A stretch of 64,000 bases of DNA, taken from Codonopsis lanceolata (taxonomy: Eukaryota; Streptophyta; Magnoliopsida; Asterales; Campanulaceae). How positions within the stretch are numbered: position 1 is the stretch's first letter; the number at the start of each line of letters is the position of its first letter. Positions 1 through 11,290 of the stretch are shown here, piece by piece. The notes under the pieces were generated by a model. That model made no database searches. It saw only the letters and a program-made list of their open reading frames with translations, and was not told the origin of the DNA. The translations under genes were made by a program, and so were the position numbers. Where the stretch lies: assembly GCA_013146195.2 (NCBI GenBank), contig CM028378.1:83448295-83512294 (forward strand). The letters are read 5' to 3'.

Positions 1-953
1 GAGATGCGCAATTCGAGGACTTAAGAGGCTCCGAGCATCGTCCACGAGCTCCTATTTAGTTTAAAGTATGACAACTTGACAATTGTAGTTTAACAGTGCG
101 ACAGTTTAGTATGACAGTTTGCAAATTCATTTTGAACGTAATGTTTGAAGCTTTGTTGACTTTAATTGTTTGATTTAAGATATTTTAAATTAAATGTCCA
201 ATCAGGTACAATTGATAAATATTTATATATATAATATTAGTAATATTTTATTTTCAGAAAATAATATTCTCAGCAGTAATTTTTCGTTGCAAGTTTTTCT
301 TTTTTAAAAAATTTAGTTACAAACCAACAACGGACTTTTGCAACCGAAACATTAGGTTGCATACTTGAAACTGAAAAATTCGGTTGCTAGTTTAGTTCCA
401 TGTGTAACAAATTTGAAATGTAAAAACCATTGCAAATTAGGTTGCATACTTGAAACCGAAAAATTCGGTTGCTACTTTAGTTCTATGTGTAACAAATTTG
501 AAACAAAAAACCTTTGCAAATTAGGTTGCCTACTTGAAACCGAAAAATTCGCTTGCTAGTTCAGTTCTATGTGTAACAAATTTGAAACAGAAAAACTTGT
601 TGCAAATTAGGTTGCCTACTAAAAACTGAAAAATTCAGTTGCTAGTTTAGTTATATGTGTAACAAATTTGAAACAGAAAAAATGAGTTGCAAATTAGAAA
701 CAGAAATAAATCAGTTGTTGTTTGCAACGGATATAAAAAAATGTCCTAGGAAACACATCGCAACCGAAACTACAACTACTTTTTTCCGTTGCAAGGTTTT
801 TGCAACCGAAGAAAGTGGTTGCACAATTTTGGGACGAGGCTTATTGCTATGGACTTTGTTACGGACATTTTCGGTTGCAAACATCAATTTGAAACTGATT
901 TTCCTGAATTGCAACCGAAAAATATGTTTCAGTTGCCCTGTTTTTTTGTAGTG
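1..953. mobile_element. Right arm of a non-autonomous CACTA (EnSpm) element
   Basis: The block ends at 953 with GTTTTTTTGTAGTG, the reverse complement of a CACTACAAAAAAAC terminus, which is the CACTA superfamily signature. The motif TTTCGGTTGC and its complement GCAACCGAAA recur many times between 330 and 920, as expected of subterminal transposase-binding repeats in this superfamily. No transposase reading frame is visible. The left end is not found: either it lies before the window or the first 60 GC-rich bases are already flank resembling 1050-1090. The target duplication therefore cannot be checked. Confidence 0.65.
345..695. repeat. Four tandem 85-bp repeats in the CACTA arm
   Basis: Four units of 84-86 bp start near 356, 442, 526 and 612. 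Each has GGTTGCNTACTTGAAAC, then CTGAAAAATTCGGTTGC or a near variant, then ATGTGTAACAAATTTGAAA. Unit divergence is modest. Two small open frames across this stretch simply translate the repeat, so I do not call genes. Confidence 0.9.
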
Positions 954-956
954 TAA

Positions 957-1900
957 GTTTCTTGTGCCCTCCACACACGTGACCTCCGAAGTCTTCACTA
1001 CCCTCGGAAAATTCACAAGTATTGAAGCCCGCGCGAATACCCGATCTGAACGCTCCTCGCTCCGAGCATGAATACTCGCCAGACAAGGAACTAGGGGCCA
1101 CTGATATGCCCGGCCCAAACCCGGTCACGAGCAAGGCACGAGCTATCATCACGTGCCGATCACGAGCACAATGCACATGGGGCCCACAGGTCTAGCGAGC
1201 AAAGTAATGGAAGCATCAAGCAGCGAGCAGTGTAACTCCCGTCCAAAACTGGTCGGGGCATAGGCCTTGCCTGTCCGACCAGGGGCCATGCCCGGACACC
1301 ACACTTATGTCTAGCAAAGGAACCAGATTCATCCCATCCAAACCTGGTCGAGTGTTGGCCCTGCCTGCCCGACCAGGGGCCACCCTTTTGATCTACATTA
1401 AGTTCAGAAACAGTGCAAGTTGAATAGCTGGGCAGAGCCCTGCTCGCCCGGGTATATACCATGCAGGAAGTACCGGAGGCTTGCTCTCCAAGACAAGTCA
1501 AAGGTTTCCATACTTGAGCAGGGTACTTGCCTTATCTGCTCCTACATCTACGCGGCCAGCCGCCTATCATGCCTAGAATCAAGGGATTCTCTCCTTGATT
1601 GATTTGGTAACTATGGAAACTGAATCCTAGACAGATTCAACCACCTTGGGGGCCTATAAATACCTCTCCATAATCATTAACAAGGTACATACACGTCTCT
1701 TGAGCCTTGGCACTCTATCAATTTGCTTTCAGACTTACACACGAGACTTACTCTCACGCCGGAGGGGTTTCGCGAGGCCCTGCCTTGCACTTCCACTCAG
1801 GTTTTCTTGTGTTCTTGATAGGCTCAAGGATGGTGACTCAAAGCCCAGATATCCTACCCAACTCAAAGACGGCCCAAGCTGTGATTTTGCCACATCAATT
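957..1900 (+). mobile_element. GC-rich LTR-like block, possible solo LTR
   Basis: This stretch is clearly richer in GC than its surroundings. It has a TATA box (TATAAATA at 1655-1662) followed by about 230 bp that could be the R/U5 part of an LTR. Two diverged copies of a segment ending in GACCAGGGGCCA lie at about 1228-1290 and 1325-1382, a common LTR feature. It stops near 1896 with CACATCA, and no primer-binding site follows, which suggests a solo LTR. The CACTA end abuts the left side, so the LTR start is not visible. Ty3/gypsy type is a guess from size and composition. Confidence 0.4.
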
Positions 1901-1990
1901 TACTTTTTTTAAAACTTTATTATGCAACAATCACCCCTACATATAATTTAATAGGTTAATTTTGTGAATTTATTTATGGGTTTGTGTGCG

Positions 1991-2020
1991 TGAGAAAGAG
2001 AGAGAGAGAGAGAGAGAGAG
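1991..2020. repeat. (GA)n microsatellite
   Basis: Uninterrupted GA dinucleotides. The surrounding 1900-2222 is AT-rich with a pyrimidine-rich patch near 2165-2210, and I see no gene in it. Confidence 0.95.
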
Positions 2021-2222
2021 AACTTTTGGATATTTAATTATGTGAGAGCGTTAATAACAGTGACTTTTTTTTTGATTGAGTTACAAAATTGTGCACCAAT
2101 AAAATATGTTTTTTGTTTTGTTTAAAATTAAATCTTTTACACTAGGAGTCTTAGGACGGTTAATTCTCTCTCTCTCCATCAAAACACACATCCATTTTTT
2201 CTCTCTAACCCTTTCTATCTAA

Positions 2223-2942
2223 GGCTCCATTTGTTTCACGGAAAATGACTTCCGGAAAACGTTTTCCTCATTTTTCGGTGTTTGGTAATCTTAGGAAAAT
2301 GTAGTGAACGTAAAAGTTTTTCCGAGTCAACGGAAAATGAAGTCTTCTTTTCCGGAAAATGACTTACAGATTCATTTTTCGTAAGTCATTTTCCAAAAGT
2401 TCGGGCACCCTTTTGCCCCCTTTCCACAATTACACATATTTACATACACGCACAATATTTCACTCAACAAATAAATTGTTTAGAAATATAAATAGAGTTT
2501 GTGCACACTATTTATAAATTATAATTTTAGTAAATACTCAATACGTCCTAAAATTTATGTCAACTATATTATTTAGGGACGTCTCAAACATTGTTCATTT
2601 TCTTTTTTTAAACGTTTTTTTTCATATAAATTATCAATTTTTTATTTGTATTTGTGAGATTGAAAAAAGATATAACTTATTGATTTGACACGACTAATGA
2701 TAAATTAATGTTACTAATGAAAAATTACTTAAAAATCTCAACACTATCTTATATTCAATATGTGCATTAATATTAGAATATATTTTTTGTATTAATTCAT
2801 ATATTGTTTTCCATAACATTTTTCATGTGTTTACCAAACACCCGAAAATGTTTTCCGACATATTTTCAAAAGATTTACCAAACACTTGAAAACGAAATCA
2901 TTTCATTTTCTAGAAATTATTTTTCGTGAAACAAACGGAGCC
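2223..2942. mobile_element. PIF/Harbinger-type MITE, 720 bp
   Basis: The element starts GGCTCCATTTGTTTCACG and ends CGTGAAACAAACGGAGCC, an imperfect terminal inverted repeat, and is flanked on both sides by TAA (2220-2222 and 2943-2945). A 3-bp TWA duplication with GGC-starting TIRs is typical of Tourist/Harbinger elements. The TIR arms continue inward with GAAAATG-rich sequence. No coding frame is present, so it is non-autonomous. Confidence 0.85.
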
Positions 2943-2945
2943 TAA

Positions 2946-3375
2946 TTACGAGTAAAAATTAGTTATTGTTCAGGATTTATTTATATCAAACAAATATTTA
3001 GTTTTTTTTTCTCTACGTCTCTCTCTCTTTCTCTTCATTAGTAAATGCGATCCGTCCTATATTATTTTTAAACAAGCATAACTACATGATTTATTTCCCA
3101 TATTATTTTAAAACAAATATAACTTCATGATTTATTTTTACTAGGAAGGCAACCGCATTGTAGCTGCAACTATGTTATATCCATTTTCTTAATTATAGGA
3201 TTTGATATTTTATCTCTATATATAATTTATTAATACACATATATATTGCTGGCTTAATTTTATTTAAAAAACGAATAGAGAAAATGAAACACAAACCACT
3301 AGCGCGCAAATCGAAAACAATTATTCTTCGACATTCCCTAGCTAAGCATATTGCTAATTAAAGAACACCTTGTCG
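2946..3375. other. AT-rich stretch without a recognisable gene
   Basis: Only AT-rich sequence with CT-rich patches is seen. CTAG at 3141 followed by a GC-rich patch recalls a decayed Helitron end, but the hairpin is not convincing. Confidence 0.5.
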
Positions 3376-3450
3376 TAAACTTTAGGGAGAGTGGGAGGGT
3401 TTATCCATCATGCATGCATGGCTTGGTAGCACTTGTGATGATGCATTAGG
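3376..3450 (-). pseudogene. 3'-end remnant of the small membrane-protein family
   Basis: About 75 bp resemble the end and downstream flank of the membrane-protein gene family at 51262-51792, 43658-44182 and 26857-27310. Shared landmarks in order are TTTAGGGAGAGT, then CCATCATG, GGCTTGG and CTTGTGATGATG. The upstream coding part is absent here, so this is a deleted copy. The same repeat neighbour follows (3480 here, 52880 there), which makes chance similarity unlikely. Confidence 0.6.
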
Positions 3451-3479
3451 GAATCCCGTAGAAACTATTAAAATTTAGA

Positions 3480-4740
3480 AATAACGGCATAACATTTTTA
3501 TTAACTATTTTTTTTAATTTGTGCGTTAAATGCACGTTAACTAATCATTATAGATTCTAAAAAATTTCTTTATACACAATATTTGTTGTCTTATTAGTTG
3601 ATTTTTTCATCTTTACTGCATATCAATATCTTCAAACCAAAATAATTTGTTACTCTAGAAACTATGACATATAACTGTCCATGGTTAAATACTTTTTTGA
3701 AAAAAGACATACGTTCAATTATTGACTTTGATACTTGTTAATTGTCATTGCATATGATACCAACAATATAAATTGTCTTCTCTAGAACTTGAAAGATGGT
3801 CTTAAATCGGATAAAGTTAACGACAATCTTGGGATAAAAACATTTTCTCCAACATTGTTTTCTTTCAAAAAATTTATTTCAACAATGTGATCCCCAAGAT
3901 TTATGATGATTTAAAATCAAAATAACGAAATTATTTTTACGATTAACTATTATTTTTGTTTTGTAAATTATTTTGATTTTAATAACCTCCATTATATATT
4001 TTTTGTTTTATTGACTTCGTAACTATTATTTTTGTTTCTATTTTTAATAATTAGTTTTACGGAAAAAAATTGTTTCGTAATTTTTTTATTATTATTTTGC
4101 TAACCACAGTTTAAATTGTTTTGTTTTATTGACTCTGTAACAATTATTTTTGTTCCATAAAATATTTTTATATTACTAACATATTTTTGTTTTACATAAC
4201 TATTTTTAAGAATTTGTTTTAAACTTTTGTTCCGTAAATTATTTTTATAATTTTACTAACCTCAGTTTAAATTATTTTTGTTTTATTGATTCCATAACTA
4301 TTATTTTTGTTTCATCAAATATTTTTATTTAACTCATGTATTTTTGTTTTACATATCTATTTTAAAGAATTTGCTTTAAATTTTTTTTCCATAAATTATA
4401 TTTATTATTTTAGTAACCCCAATTTAAATTGTTTTTGTTTTTATTGACTTTGTAACTATTATTTTTATTCCATCAAATATTTTTATTTTGCTAAAGTATT
4501 ATATATATATATATAAGAATTTGTTTTAAACTTTTGTTCCGTAAATTATTTTATTTTACTAACCTCTACATTAAATTATTTTTGTTTTGTTGATTCTGCA
4601 ACTTTTATTTTTATAGTGGCTTGTTTCATAAATTATTTTTATTTTACTAATCTCTTATATTTTTGTTTTCTTGACTGCGGAACTATTATTTTTATTTTAG
4701 TTACTATTTTTTATGTTTAAAGAGAGAAAAATATTTAAAC
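3480..4740. repeat. Dispersed AT-rich repeat, copy 1 (partner at 52860-54500)
   Basis: The sequence aligns by eye with 52860-54500 over its whole length. Shared landmarks include CTTTACTGCATATCAATATC, then TTGGGATAAAAA, then an internal tandem array. The array repeats roughly every 170-180 bp with TTTATTGACTTTGTAACTAT, ATCAAATATTTTTATTT and TTTGTTCCGTAAATTATTT. It ends in a purine-rich tract (GAAGATAGTGGTGATGAG). The left edge (CTAT near 3505, then GTGC...GCAC) resembles a decayed Helitron 3' end read on the minus strand. Confidence 0.7.
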
Positions 4741-4907
4741 ATAATTAAAAAAGAGAAGATAGTGGTGATGAGAGAGAAAATAGGGAGGAGATGGGAGAGA
4801 GAAAGAGAAATACAACTAGAGAAGATAGGAGAGAGAAAGAGTGAAATGGTAACTCAAAAGTCAATAATTCTAAAGTGAGATTTTGGAAGGAGAAATCAAC
4901 TCTTGCC

Positions 4908-4962
<55 letters not shown>
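4908..4962. repeat. (TA)n microsatellite
   Basis: A pure TA tract that replaces the missing end of the adjoining LTR at 4964, so it marks a breakpoint. Confidence 0.95.
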
Positions 4963-4963
<1 letters not shown>

Positions 4964-4966
<3 letters not shown>

Positions 4967-5132
4967 TCACTTATTTATAGAGAGAGTTACAATTAGAATT
5001 GCACTTGAAGTAGGGTACAAGAAACCTATAAAAGAAAGGTAACATTATAAGGAAAGAAATATACAAGGTAATTACCACTAATTAATAATTACAAATAAAC
5101 AAGAATAATAATAAATATATTATTCTCTAATA
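4964..5132 (-). mobile_element. Truncated Copia 3' LTR (host Copia, minus fragment)
   Basis: Read on the minus strand the LTR starts TATTAGAGAATAATATATTT directly after a purine tract (GCGAGGGCA). It matches the LTR at 24772-24988 until about position 4964, where it breaks into the TA tract. The two LTRs share TTGTTTATTTGTAATTATTA and TAGGTTTCTT. The missing part includes the LTR end. Confidence 0.75.
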
Positions 5133-5790
5133 TGCCCTCGCAAGATGGACGTCCGAGAGGAGAGACCAATCTTGTGAAGTAATTGATGAAACCGCTGGCG
5201 AGCAAGAGGCTTGGTCAAGGCATCGGCCAACTGATCGGCCAAGGAGACATGACAAACTCGCATAAGTCTATCGTAATCTTGTTGCCAAATGAAATGAAAG
5301 TTTAGGGCCACATGTTTCATGCGAGTATGAAAAACTGGGTTCGAGCAGAGACTCGTGGCGTCCACGTTGTCACAGTAAATTATTGGTGTCCATGTTAACT
5401 TTTGTTTGTTGTATTGTGAAGCCGACACACATGTTGAGGTTTATCCTTGTATGTGAAGCCAGGTGGTCGAGTCATGAATACCTCCTTAGATAGATTACCT
5501 TGAAGAAAGGCATTGTTCACATCTAGTTGTCGAGGATCCCATCCTTGACAAACGACCAGTGAGAGTACAAGACGAACAGTGGTTGGTTTAACCACCAGGT
5601 TGAAAGTCTCATGATAGTCAACCCCTGGTCGCTGGTGAAATCCATTGGCCACTAGGCGAGCTTTGTAATGATCAATAGTGTCATTAGCATGTCTTTTAAT
5701 GTGGTAGATCCACTTACAACCAACAATATTGTAAGCATCTGTCGAAGGGACCAGATCCCAGGTTCCATTGCAAGCTAGCCGCCGCCCCTA
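5120..5790 (-). pseudogene. Copia pol remnant: reverse transcriptase start and RNase H end
   Basis: On the minus strand 5790-5410 encodes the N-terminal part of a Copia reverse transcriptase, with TWDLVP, KWIYHIKRH, ARLVANGF, QLDVNNAFLQG and PPGF. The frame then jumps to the C-terminal part of RNase H, with IYCDNVDATSLCSNPVFH, HFIWQQ and QLADALTKPL, ending inside the LTR. The palm with the YVDD motif and most of RNase H are deleted. The protein family is Ty1/Copia by motif order. It lies head to head with the gag at 5803, so the parent element is rearranged. Confidence 0.85.
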
Positions 5791-5802
5791 CCACCCTCTG
5801 CC

Positions 5803-6008
5803 ATGGCTAATGGAAATTACTCCCTCACCATTAAAAACCCCCTTGATGTCATACAAACCTTCGACCTTATCAACATCTCTCACAACAACATCACCAAACT
5901 CACCTCCACAAACTACATAGCTTGGAAACTCCAAGTTGAGGCCACCCTCATTGGCTATGACCTCTACAAGTTTGTAGACGGCTCACACCCGTTCCCACCT
6001 CCCACCGT
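5803..6008 (+). pseudogene. Copia gag, first part (host Copia)
   Basis: This is the N-terminal gag of a Copia retrotransposon (UBN2/DUF4219-like start), with KLTSTNYIAWKLQVEA and LYKFVDG. The ATG at 5803 is preceded by a short C-rich leader. The frame is open up to 6008, where a CACTA element interrupts it. It resumes at 17150 in exactly the matching phase once the CACTA and one copy of its CGT duplication are ignored. Left of the ATG there is no LTR but the antisense pol fragment. Confidence 0.85.
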
Positions 6009-6019
6009 CACTACAAGAA

Positions 6020-6450
6020 AATAGAGTATTTGGGTCGCTCATTTGTCGTCCCTAAAAGTTCATTTGCCGTCCCTAATAGTATTTAGGACGGTCATAAGGA
6101 CAACAAAGTGGGGGCTTAAATAATATGGGTGTTAAATGTTTTAAGGACACGAAGAGCCGTCCCTAAAGGTTTTTAAAGACAAAACTTTTGTCGAACTTAA
6201 TACGTTTCAAAACGTTCTAAATAATTGCCGAAAAAACAAAAAGGACGAATTGTTGCCGTCCTAAATGTTTTGGCACTAACACTTTTGGTTCTAAATTTTT
6301 GGTGAGAAAACAAAAATGATCGATTGTTGGCGTCCTAAATGTTTTGGCGCCAAAAATTTTGGTGGGAAATTACAAAAAATAGTGATGGGTAATATTGAAA
6401 AAAAATGTTGGGAAACTTATTAAGGTCGACTTCCACCGTCCTAAAAAATA
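6020..6450. repeat. Subterminal repeats of CACTA 1, left arm
   Basis: At least six copies of a CCGTCCTAAA / CGTCCCTAAA type motif and its complements occur here, alternating with short AT-rich spacers. In this superfamily such repeats are where the DNA-binding transposon protein attaches. Matching but fewer motifs sit at 17040-17130 on the right arm. Confidence 0.7.
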
Positions 6451-6733
6451 ATTTCTTATATTGATATATGCATTCTATTAACGAATTATAAATTTAGCAT
6501 TTTCATCAATACAACAAACAAAAGTTTTAGTAAAAGAAGATATCATTAATAATAAAAGATAATCATTACATCAATCTGTTAATAAAGTTGATTGTTTACC
6601 AAAAGAATCAATCTACTAGATCGTAAGATTAATTAACCAACCTACAACTAACTTCTTAAAATATAAAAATATCGTCACAACTTGTTTAAACTACAAACTA
6701 ATAGATCATAAAAAAAACAAAAGCAAAGGCTAG

Positions 6734-7045
6734 CTTGATGATAACTTTTGACCAATGTGCATCGAATGACATCTTGTGATATTCCCAAAAGCAACTTGGA
6801 AAAATAAATGAAATAAAACAATCAATTGATAAATAATCACATAATTTTCATTTTCCAATGAAATATAATAAAAATTATTTTAAGCTCATGTACAATCAAG
6901 GCAAATCTTGATGATAACTTTTGACCAACGTGCATCGAACGATATTTTGCGTTATTCCCAAAAACAACCTAGAAAAATAAATGAAATAAAACAATCAATT
7001 GAAATAATCAAATAATTTTCATTTTCTAAGGAAATATAAGAAAAT
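6734..7045. repeat. Two direct repeats of about 135 bp
   Basis: A segment beginning CTTGATGATAACTTTTGACC occurs at 6734 and again at 6907, 173 bp apart, and runs to about 6870 and 7040. Both include ATAAATGAAATAAAACAATC. The similarity is high, so the duplication is younger than the surrounding arm. Confidence 0.8.
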
Positions 7046-9063
7046 TTCAGTTCATATAAAACGGGCAGAAAATAGGCAAATATTACTGTCGCATAATTTA
7101 CATGTTCGCACTTCCCAAAGATAAAAGGGTGACACATGCAATTTGTCGAGACAAAACTAATAACCATAAAAATTGTAAACTAAGATAAATCACAATTATC
7201 ACCAACAACGTTTCTAGGAACATTAGTAGAGGGTAAATCATGTTTCAAATGAATACCGTCTTGACAACCAAAAACTATGCCCAAATACAACTCAACAAAC
7301 ACACACTAGCATTTTCGGGACAATTTTTTTTTATTTGGAAACATTTTTGGATACCAGATGGATCATGAATACAGAAAATTGATTGCAAAATTTTCTACTC
7401 AAACAGGGTGAGCCGAAGAGGCTAAGAAAACAACGAATAAATCTAATCACTACAAGGTGACTTGACGAGATTCTATAATCGATATCATCTAATGCTAACA
7501 TCATCATGACAAGTAAAATAAGAAAGCTAAAGTAAAACTAAAGAATAGTGCAGTTGAGAAAATATAATAGACCCATGGTCTTGAGTAAAGCAGAAATGTT
7601 TACTGAACTTATATAACCATGATTTTATCATAGCAAAATAAGTTGTGTTGCATGCACAGTATGCATAGTATTTACCCAATCATTCTATTGGATGTCAAAA
7701 GAATCCGTGTATCAGAACTTTCTTTCTTGGCTATAGATGCAACCATTAAGACCTGAAATCACAACTTAACAAATTAACCAAACTTAACTGCCATTACATC
7801 CAAGAACAGAACTGACTAACTACATATACTGTATAAAGCTGTAGCTAAATGTCTAAATGATGCCAACCATCAAAGTAAATGAATCAATATTTTTTTACCC
7901 AAAAGAAAATAAAAATTCTGATGTTTCAGTGTCACCATCATATATTTTCTGAAAATGTTTTACATCGAATTCAACGGGGGCCTAGCCTTCGTTGAATCTT
8001 GGACACGCATTGTTTTCACATCAAATTACTTTGGCATTTATTTTTAATGGAAAACTACAAGTAATAGGTACAACTTTTAAATGGGATTAATGCTTCCATT
8101 TCACAGCAATGGGTTTCCAAATCAGCTATTAAAAGAAAATAAAATCATTAAAGTGGGGAAACGGAAGGTTCGTAATCCTACTATGTGAATGAAAATTTAC
8201 AAGTAACAAACAGGTGGTATCCCAAAGTGGAAGCTAAAAATAAGCTAGAATTTATTGTTTTTCTTGGAGTTCAAGACAGCATTCAACAAGTGCAAGCTAA
8301 GGAAATAAGAAGTCAAAAGCTATTTGTAGTAAAGGGATTACTTGGAGAGAATGAGAGTAGATTGATGAAGGACTTCCAGAAGTAGACCATGATTTATGTT
8401 AACATTCTATTCTTTTTCCAAAAATATTGATCTAATAATGTTCTCTTAAGGCCCTCAAATCAAACGTAAAACAATTTCATGTATCAAAATATTTAGAGAC
8501 AAAATAGCAATGAAATATCCTAATCTATTGAATTGTTGGAATACAATCTGTTGTTGAAACAGGCAGAGTATATCAAAATCTAAATAACGATTCGAAGAGT
8601 TTTAACCCCAACAAGTGCAATCTTTTGTTTTCATTTTCCCAAGCCGCAATTATCCCTATTCCAAGAATCATGTACTGTTAGGTGGTCCAGGTAGCATCGT
8701 ATTATTTTAACAACAATTACAATAAGCTAACTCATTTAACTGGGAGTGGCTTTAAAGGACAAATCACCACTAAAACAGGGCAGAACAAATAATCATGGTT
8801 TAATATGACTTATCATGGGAATGGGCAGAAAAATAAACTGAAAACTAGGCATTCAGATCTCTAATACCCCCAAAACTTTTCTGTGTAAAACTTTCTTTCA
8901 ACAGCGAACAAGACCATTAGATTAATCTTAACTTTGGCTAGAATGATGTCCACTTCTAACTAATACTTTATCTAAATATTCCTACTGTTACCCAGCACTA
9001 ACACACATTATATGACATATATAAGAAAAGCAAAATTGATAGCTTTGCAAGTAAGCATAATAC
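7046..9063. other. CACTA 1 interior without recognised gene
   Basis: AT-rich sequence. A 66-codon open frame at 8185-8385 has no recognisable domain. Codon content and lack of context do not support a gene. The part just left of 9064 is intron-like sequence following the splice donor of the captured V-ATPase exon. Confidence 0.5.
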
Positions 9064-9867
9064 CTAACACCGGCATCACCGACGATTCCAATGGCCATTC
9101 CAACAGACAAACCAGCAAGACCACAAGCTAAACCAGTTGAAAGATAGGCATACCCATCGAAAAGATAATACGACTTGGCCTTGGGGTTAATTCCAATACT
9201 AATGATAACAACAATAATCAAACCATAGATACCAAGCACACCAGCCATAACCACCGGTACATTGGACTTCATCACCAGCTCTGGCCTCATCACATTCATC
9301 GAGGCCACACCTACACCACTCTTTACTGTACAATAAGCCGCTCCCATACCTGCACAAAATCAAAAAATTAAGATTGAAGATCTACTGCAACAATGCTTTT
9401 AATCCAAGGTCTTGGAATCGGGATCAGATCGTTTTTCAGTTCTCAAATTCCGATTACATAGTATAGATTCCATACTTATACTTTTAAAAAAAGCCTGGGA
9501 TAAATTACAATCATGAACTAAGATCTGAAATCTACTCCACCAATACATCTAATGTATATTATATATACAAACATCTTGTTAAAAGATAATATTTCAACTT
9601 TCTAAAACTAGTTTGAGAATTTCAACAAACATGTGTTCACGTATAAATAGAAAACAAATTTAGTAACTAGATAAACATTGAAACTTAGAGTTATGAAAAA
9701 ACTCAATTTGAACATTTTTATGGGACGAGAGGAGTAATTATATTAGCGGATCTAAGGGTTAGGGTTAGGGAACAAAAGTAGATACGTACAGGAGAAGACG
9801 AGAGCAGCAGCGACGCCGAGGAAGCTGAAGAAGGACCAGTGTCATCACCACTGAATGTTGAAGGCAT
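9064..9867 (-). pseudogene. Captured V-ATPase proteolipid subunit c gene, exons 1-2
   Basis: This is a piece of a plant vacuolar H+-ATPase 16-kDa proteolipid gene (subunit c of the membrane rotor). Exon 1 (9867-9790) starts MPSTFSGDDTGP. One base is missing in the following run, so the rest (FLG.AAALVFS) is in another frame. The intron (9789-9350) has GTACGT at its donor and TTTGTGCAG at its acceptor. Exon 2 (9349-9064) encodes MGAAY, VASM, VMRPELVMKS, PVVMAGVLGIYGLI, NPKAKSYYLFDGYA and VGDAGV, then an intact donor (AG|GTATT). The last exon, with the proton-carrying glutamate helix, is absent. Several conserved glycines are changed (GAAYCT, SMNV). It was captured as genomic DNA, since the intron is retained. 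Confidence 0.9.
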
Positions 9868-10090
9868 TGCTTTGATAGATCGATTGAATTGGATGGATCT
9901 GGAAAACTTGTTCAAGTATTATGGGAGAGAGTTCAAAGCCATCTTCTTCTTCTTTCTTCTTCTTACTAGGATGTGGAAGATTGGTGGTGGAGGTGTAATT
10001 ATTATCTAAGAATTGAACTAAAGAAGGACACATGATATTTGCGAAGAATCAATGGAAAATTTGGAGTGGAATAATGCCCCCTGACGCCAG
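9868..10090. other. Presumed 5' flank of the captured V-ATPase gene
   Basis: Purine/pyrimidine-rich sequence (TTCTTCTTCTTTCTTCTTC near 9945-9962) as often seen in plant 5' UTRs. It is cut at 10090 by the Copia insertion and its target duplication GCCAG. Confidence 0.4.
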
Positions 10091-10793
10091 TGTAAGAATA
10101 TAATTTTCCTGTTCATTCTTTCTTGCACAATGGTGCATTCATATACTAGTCAGTCAACTGTTACATTACTACCATTTAGGTAGAGATGTTAATAGGGTCG
10201 AAAATCATAGGTCGAACCGAATCCGTTAGGTTTTTGAATGGCTAGACCGAAACCGGTAGGGTTGAAATTTTAGATGGACCGTTTAAGCCAGACTGTTTAG
10301 GAACCGAAGCCGTTAGGGCCAGACCGAAAATCATTAGGGTTGAACCGAAAGCCGACTTGCATACGGTTTATTATAGTTAATAATATACGGACGGGTATAA
10401 TACCGAAAACCGTTAGGGTTGGACCGATTAACAGCTTTAATATAGTTAGTATAATATACAGGACGCGTATAATACGCTGAAATAAGCGTACAAGCCTCGA
10501 AATTGGGAAAAAAGCGTACAAGTTTAATCATTGGCTGGAAACCGCAGGTTTGAACCGAAACCGACAGGGCCAGGCCGAAACCGTTAGGTTTTTGACCGAA
10601 CAATAGTGATAACCGACTAAACAGAACCTATTCTGGACCAGAACCGTTAGGGTTGGACCGAAACCGTTAGGGCTGGACCGATTAACATCTTTACATTTAG
10701 GTTATGATTTAGGGATAGTCTATCCTAATATAAAGATGCATATCTTCTAAGATAATTACATATATTCTAATAATAATTACATATATTCTAATA
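10091..10793 (-). repeat. 3' LTR of the inner Copia, split by a hAT MITE
   Basis: TGTAAGAATATAATTTTCC at its outer edge matches the other LTR. The copy is interrupted after CATTTAGG (10180) and resumes at 10702. Net LTR length is 182 bp, the same as the 5' copy. Confidence 0.93.
10181..10693. mobile_element. hAT-type MITE, 513 bp, inside the LTR
   Basis: Ends TAGAGATGTTAAT and ATTAACATCTTTA form a 13-bp TIR with one mismatch. The 8-bp duplication CATTTAGG is exact (10173-10180 and 10694-10701), diagnostic of hAT. The intact 5' LTR shows the empty site. The interior is built from many variants of ACCGAAACCGTTAGGG on both strands, so it has no coding content. The small open frames over it are repeat translations. 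Confidence 0.93.
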
Positions 10794-11290
10794 CACCCCC
10801 GCAGTCAAAACGGGAGGTTCTCGAACGCTGAGACTGTCCAGAAAATCATCAAAAAGTACGCGCGGAAGCCCCTTTGTAAAAATATCGGCAATCTGATAGC
10901 GGGACGGAACGTGAAGAACACGTACTTCACCACGTGTCACTTTTTCACGAACAAAGTGGATATCCATCTCAATATGCTTAGTGCGCTGATCATGCTGAAC
11001 TGGATTACCCGAGAGGTATATGGCACTCACATTATCGCAATAAACAAGAGTCGCCTTGTGGACTGGAAAATGTAGCTCTAACAACAAGTTACGAATCCAA
11101 CAAGATTCGGAAACAACATTGGCAACTCCTCGATACTCAACCTCAACACTTGACTTAGACAATGTAGGTTGTCGTTTAGATGACCATGAGATCAAGTTAT
11201 CACCGAGGAAAACACAGTAGCCAGAAGTGGAGCGACGAGTATCGGGGCATCCCCCCAATCCGCATCGGTATAAGAGACAAGAGAGTCGAG
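10794..11290 (-). pseudogene. Copia RNase H (inner Copia)
   Basis: C-terminal pol domain that degrades the RNA strand of the RNA-DNA hybrid. Visible motifs are DTRRSTSGYC, WSSKRQPTLSKSS, EVEYRGVANV, CDNVSAIYLSGNP, KHIEMDIHFVRE and QIADIFTKGLP. The frame stops just before the LTR. It is out of frame with the upstream part. At the SYTDADWG segment the G-run is one base off, so DADWG continues in another frame instead of reading into the DTRRSTSGYC stretch. Confidence 0.9.

Noticed and set aside
8185..8385. 66-codon frame in CACTA 1
   Set aside because: No domain, no splice context and no repeat of it elsewhere in the window. Not supported as a gene.
9752..9770. TAAGGGTTAGGGTTAGGG, a telomere-like motif in the V-ATPase intron
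   Set aside because: Only two to three units, of the TTAGGG rather than the usual plant TTTAGGG type, inside an intron. Too short to be an interstitial telomere.
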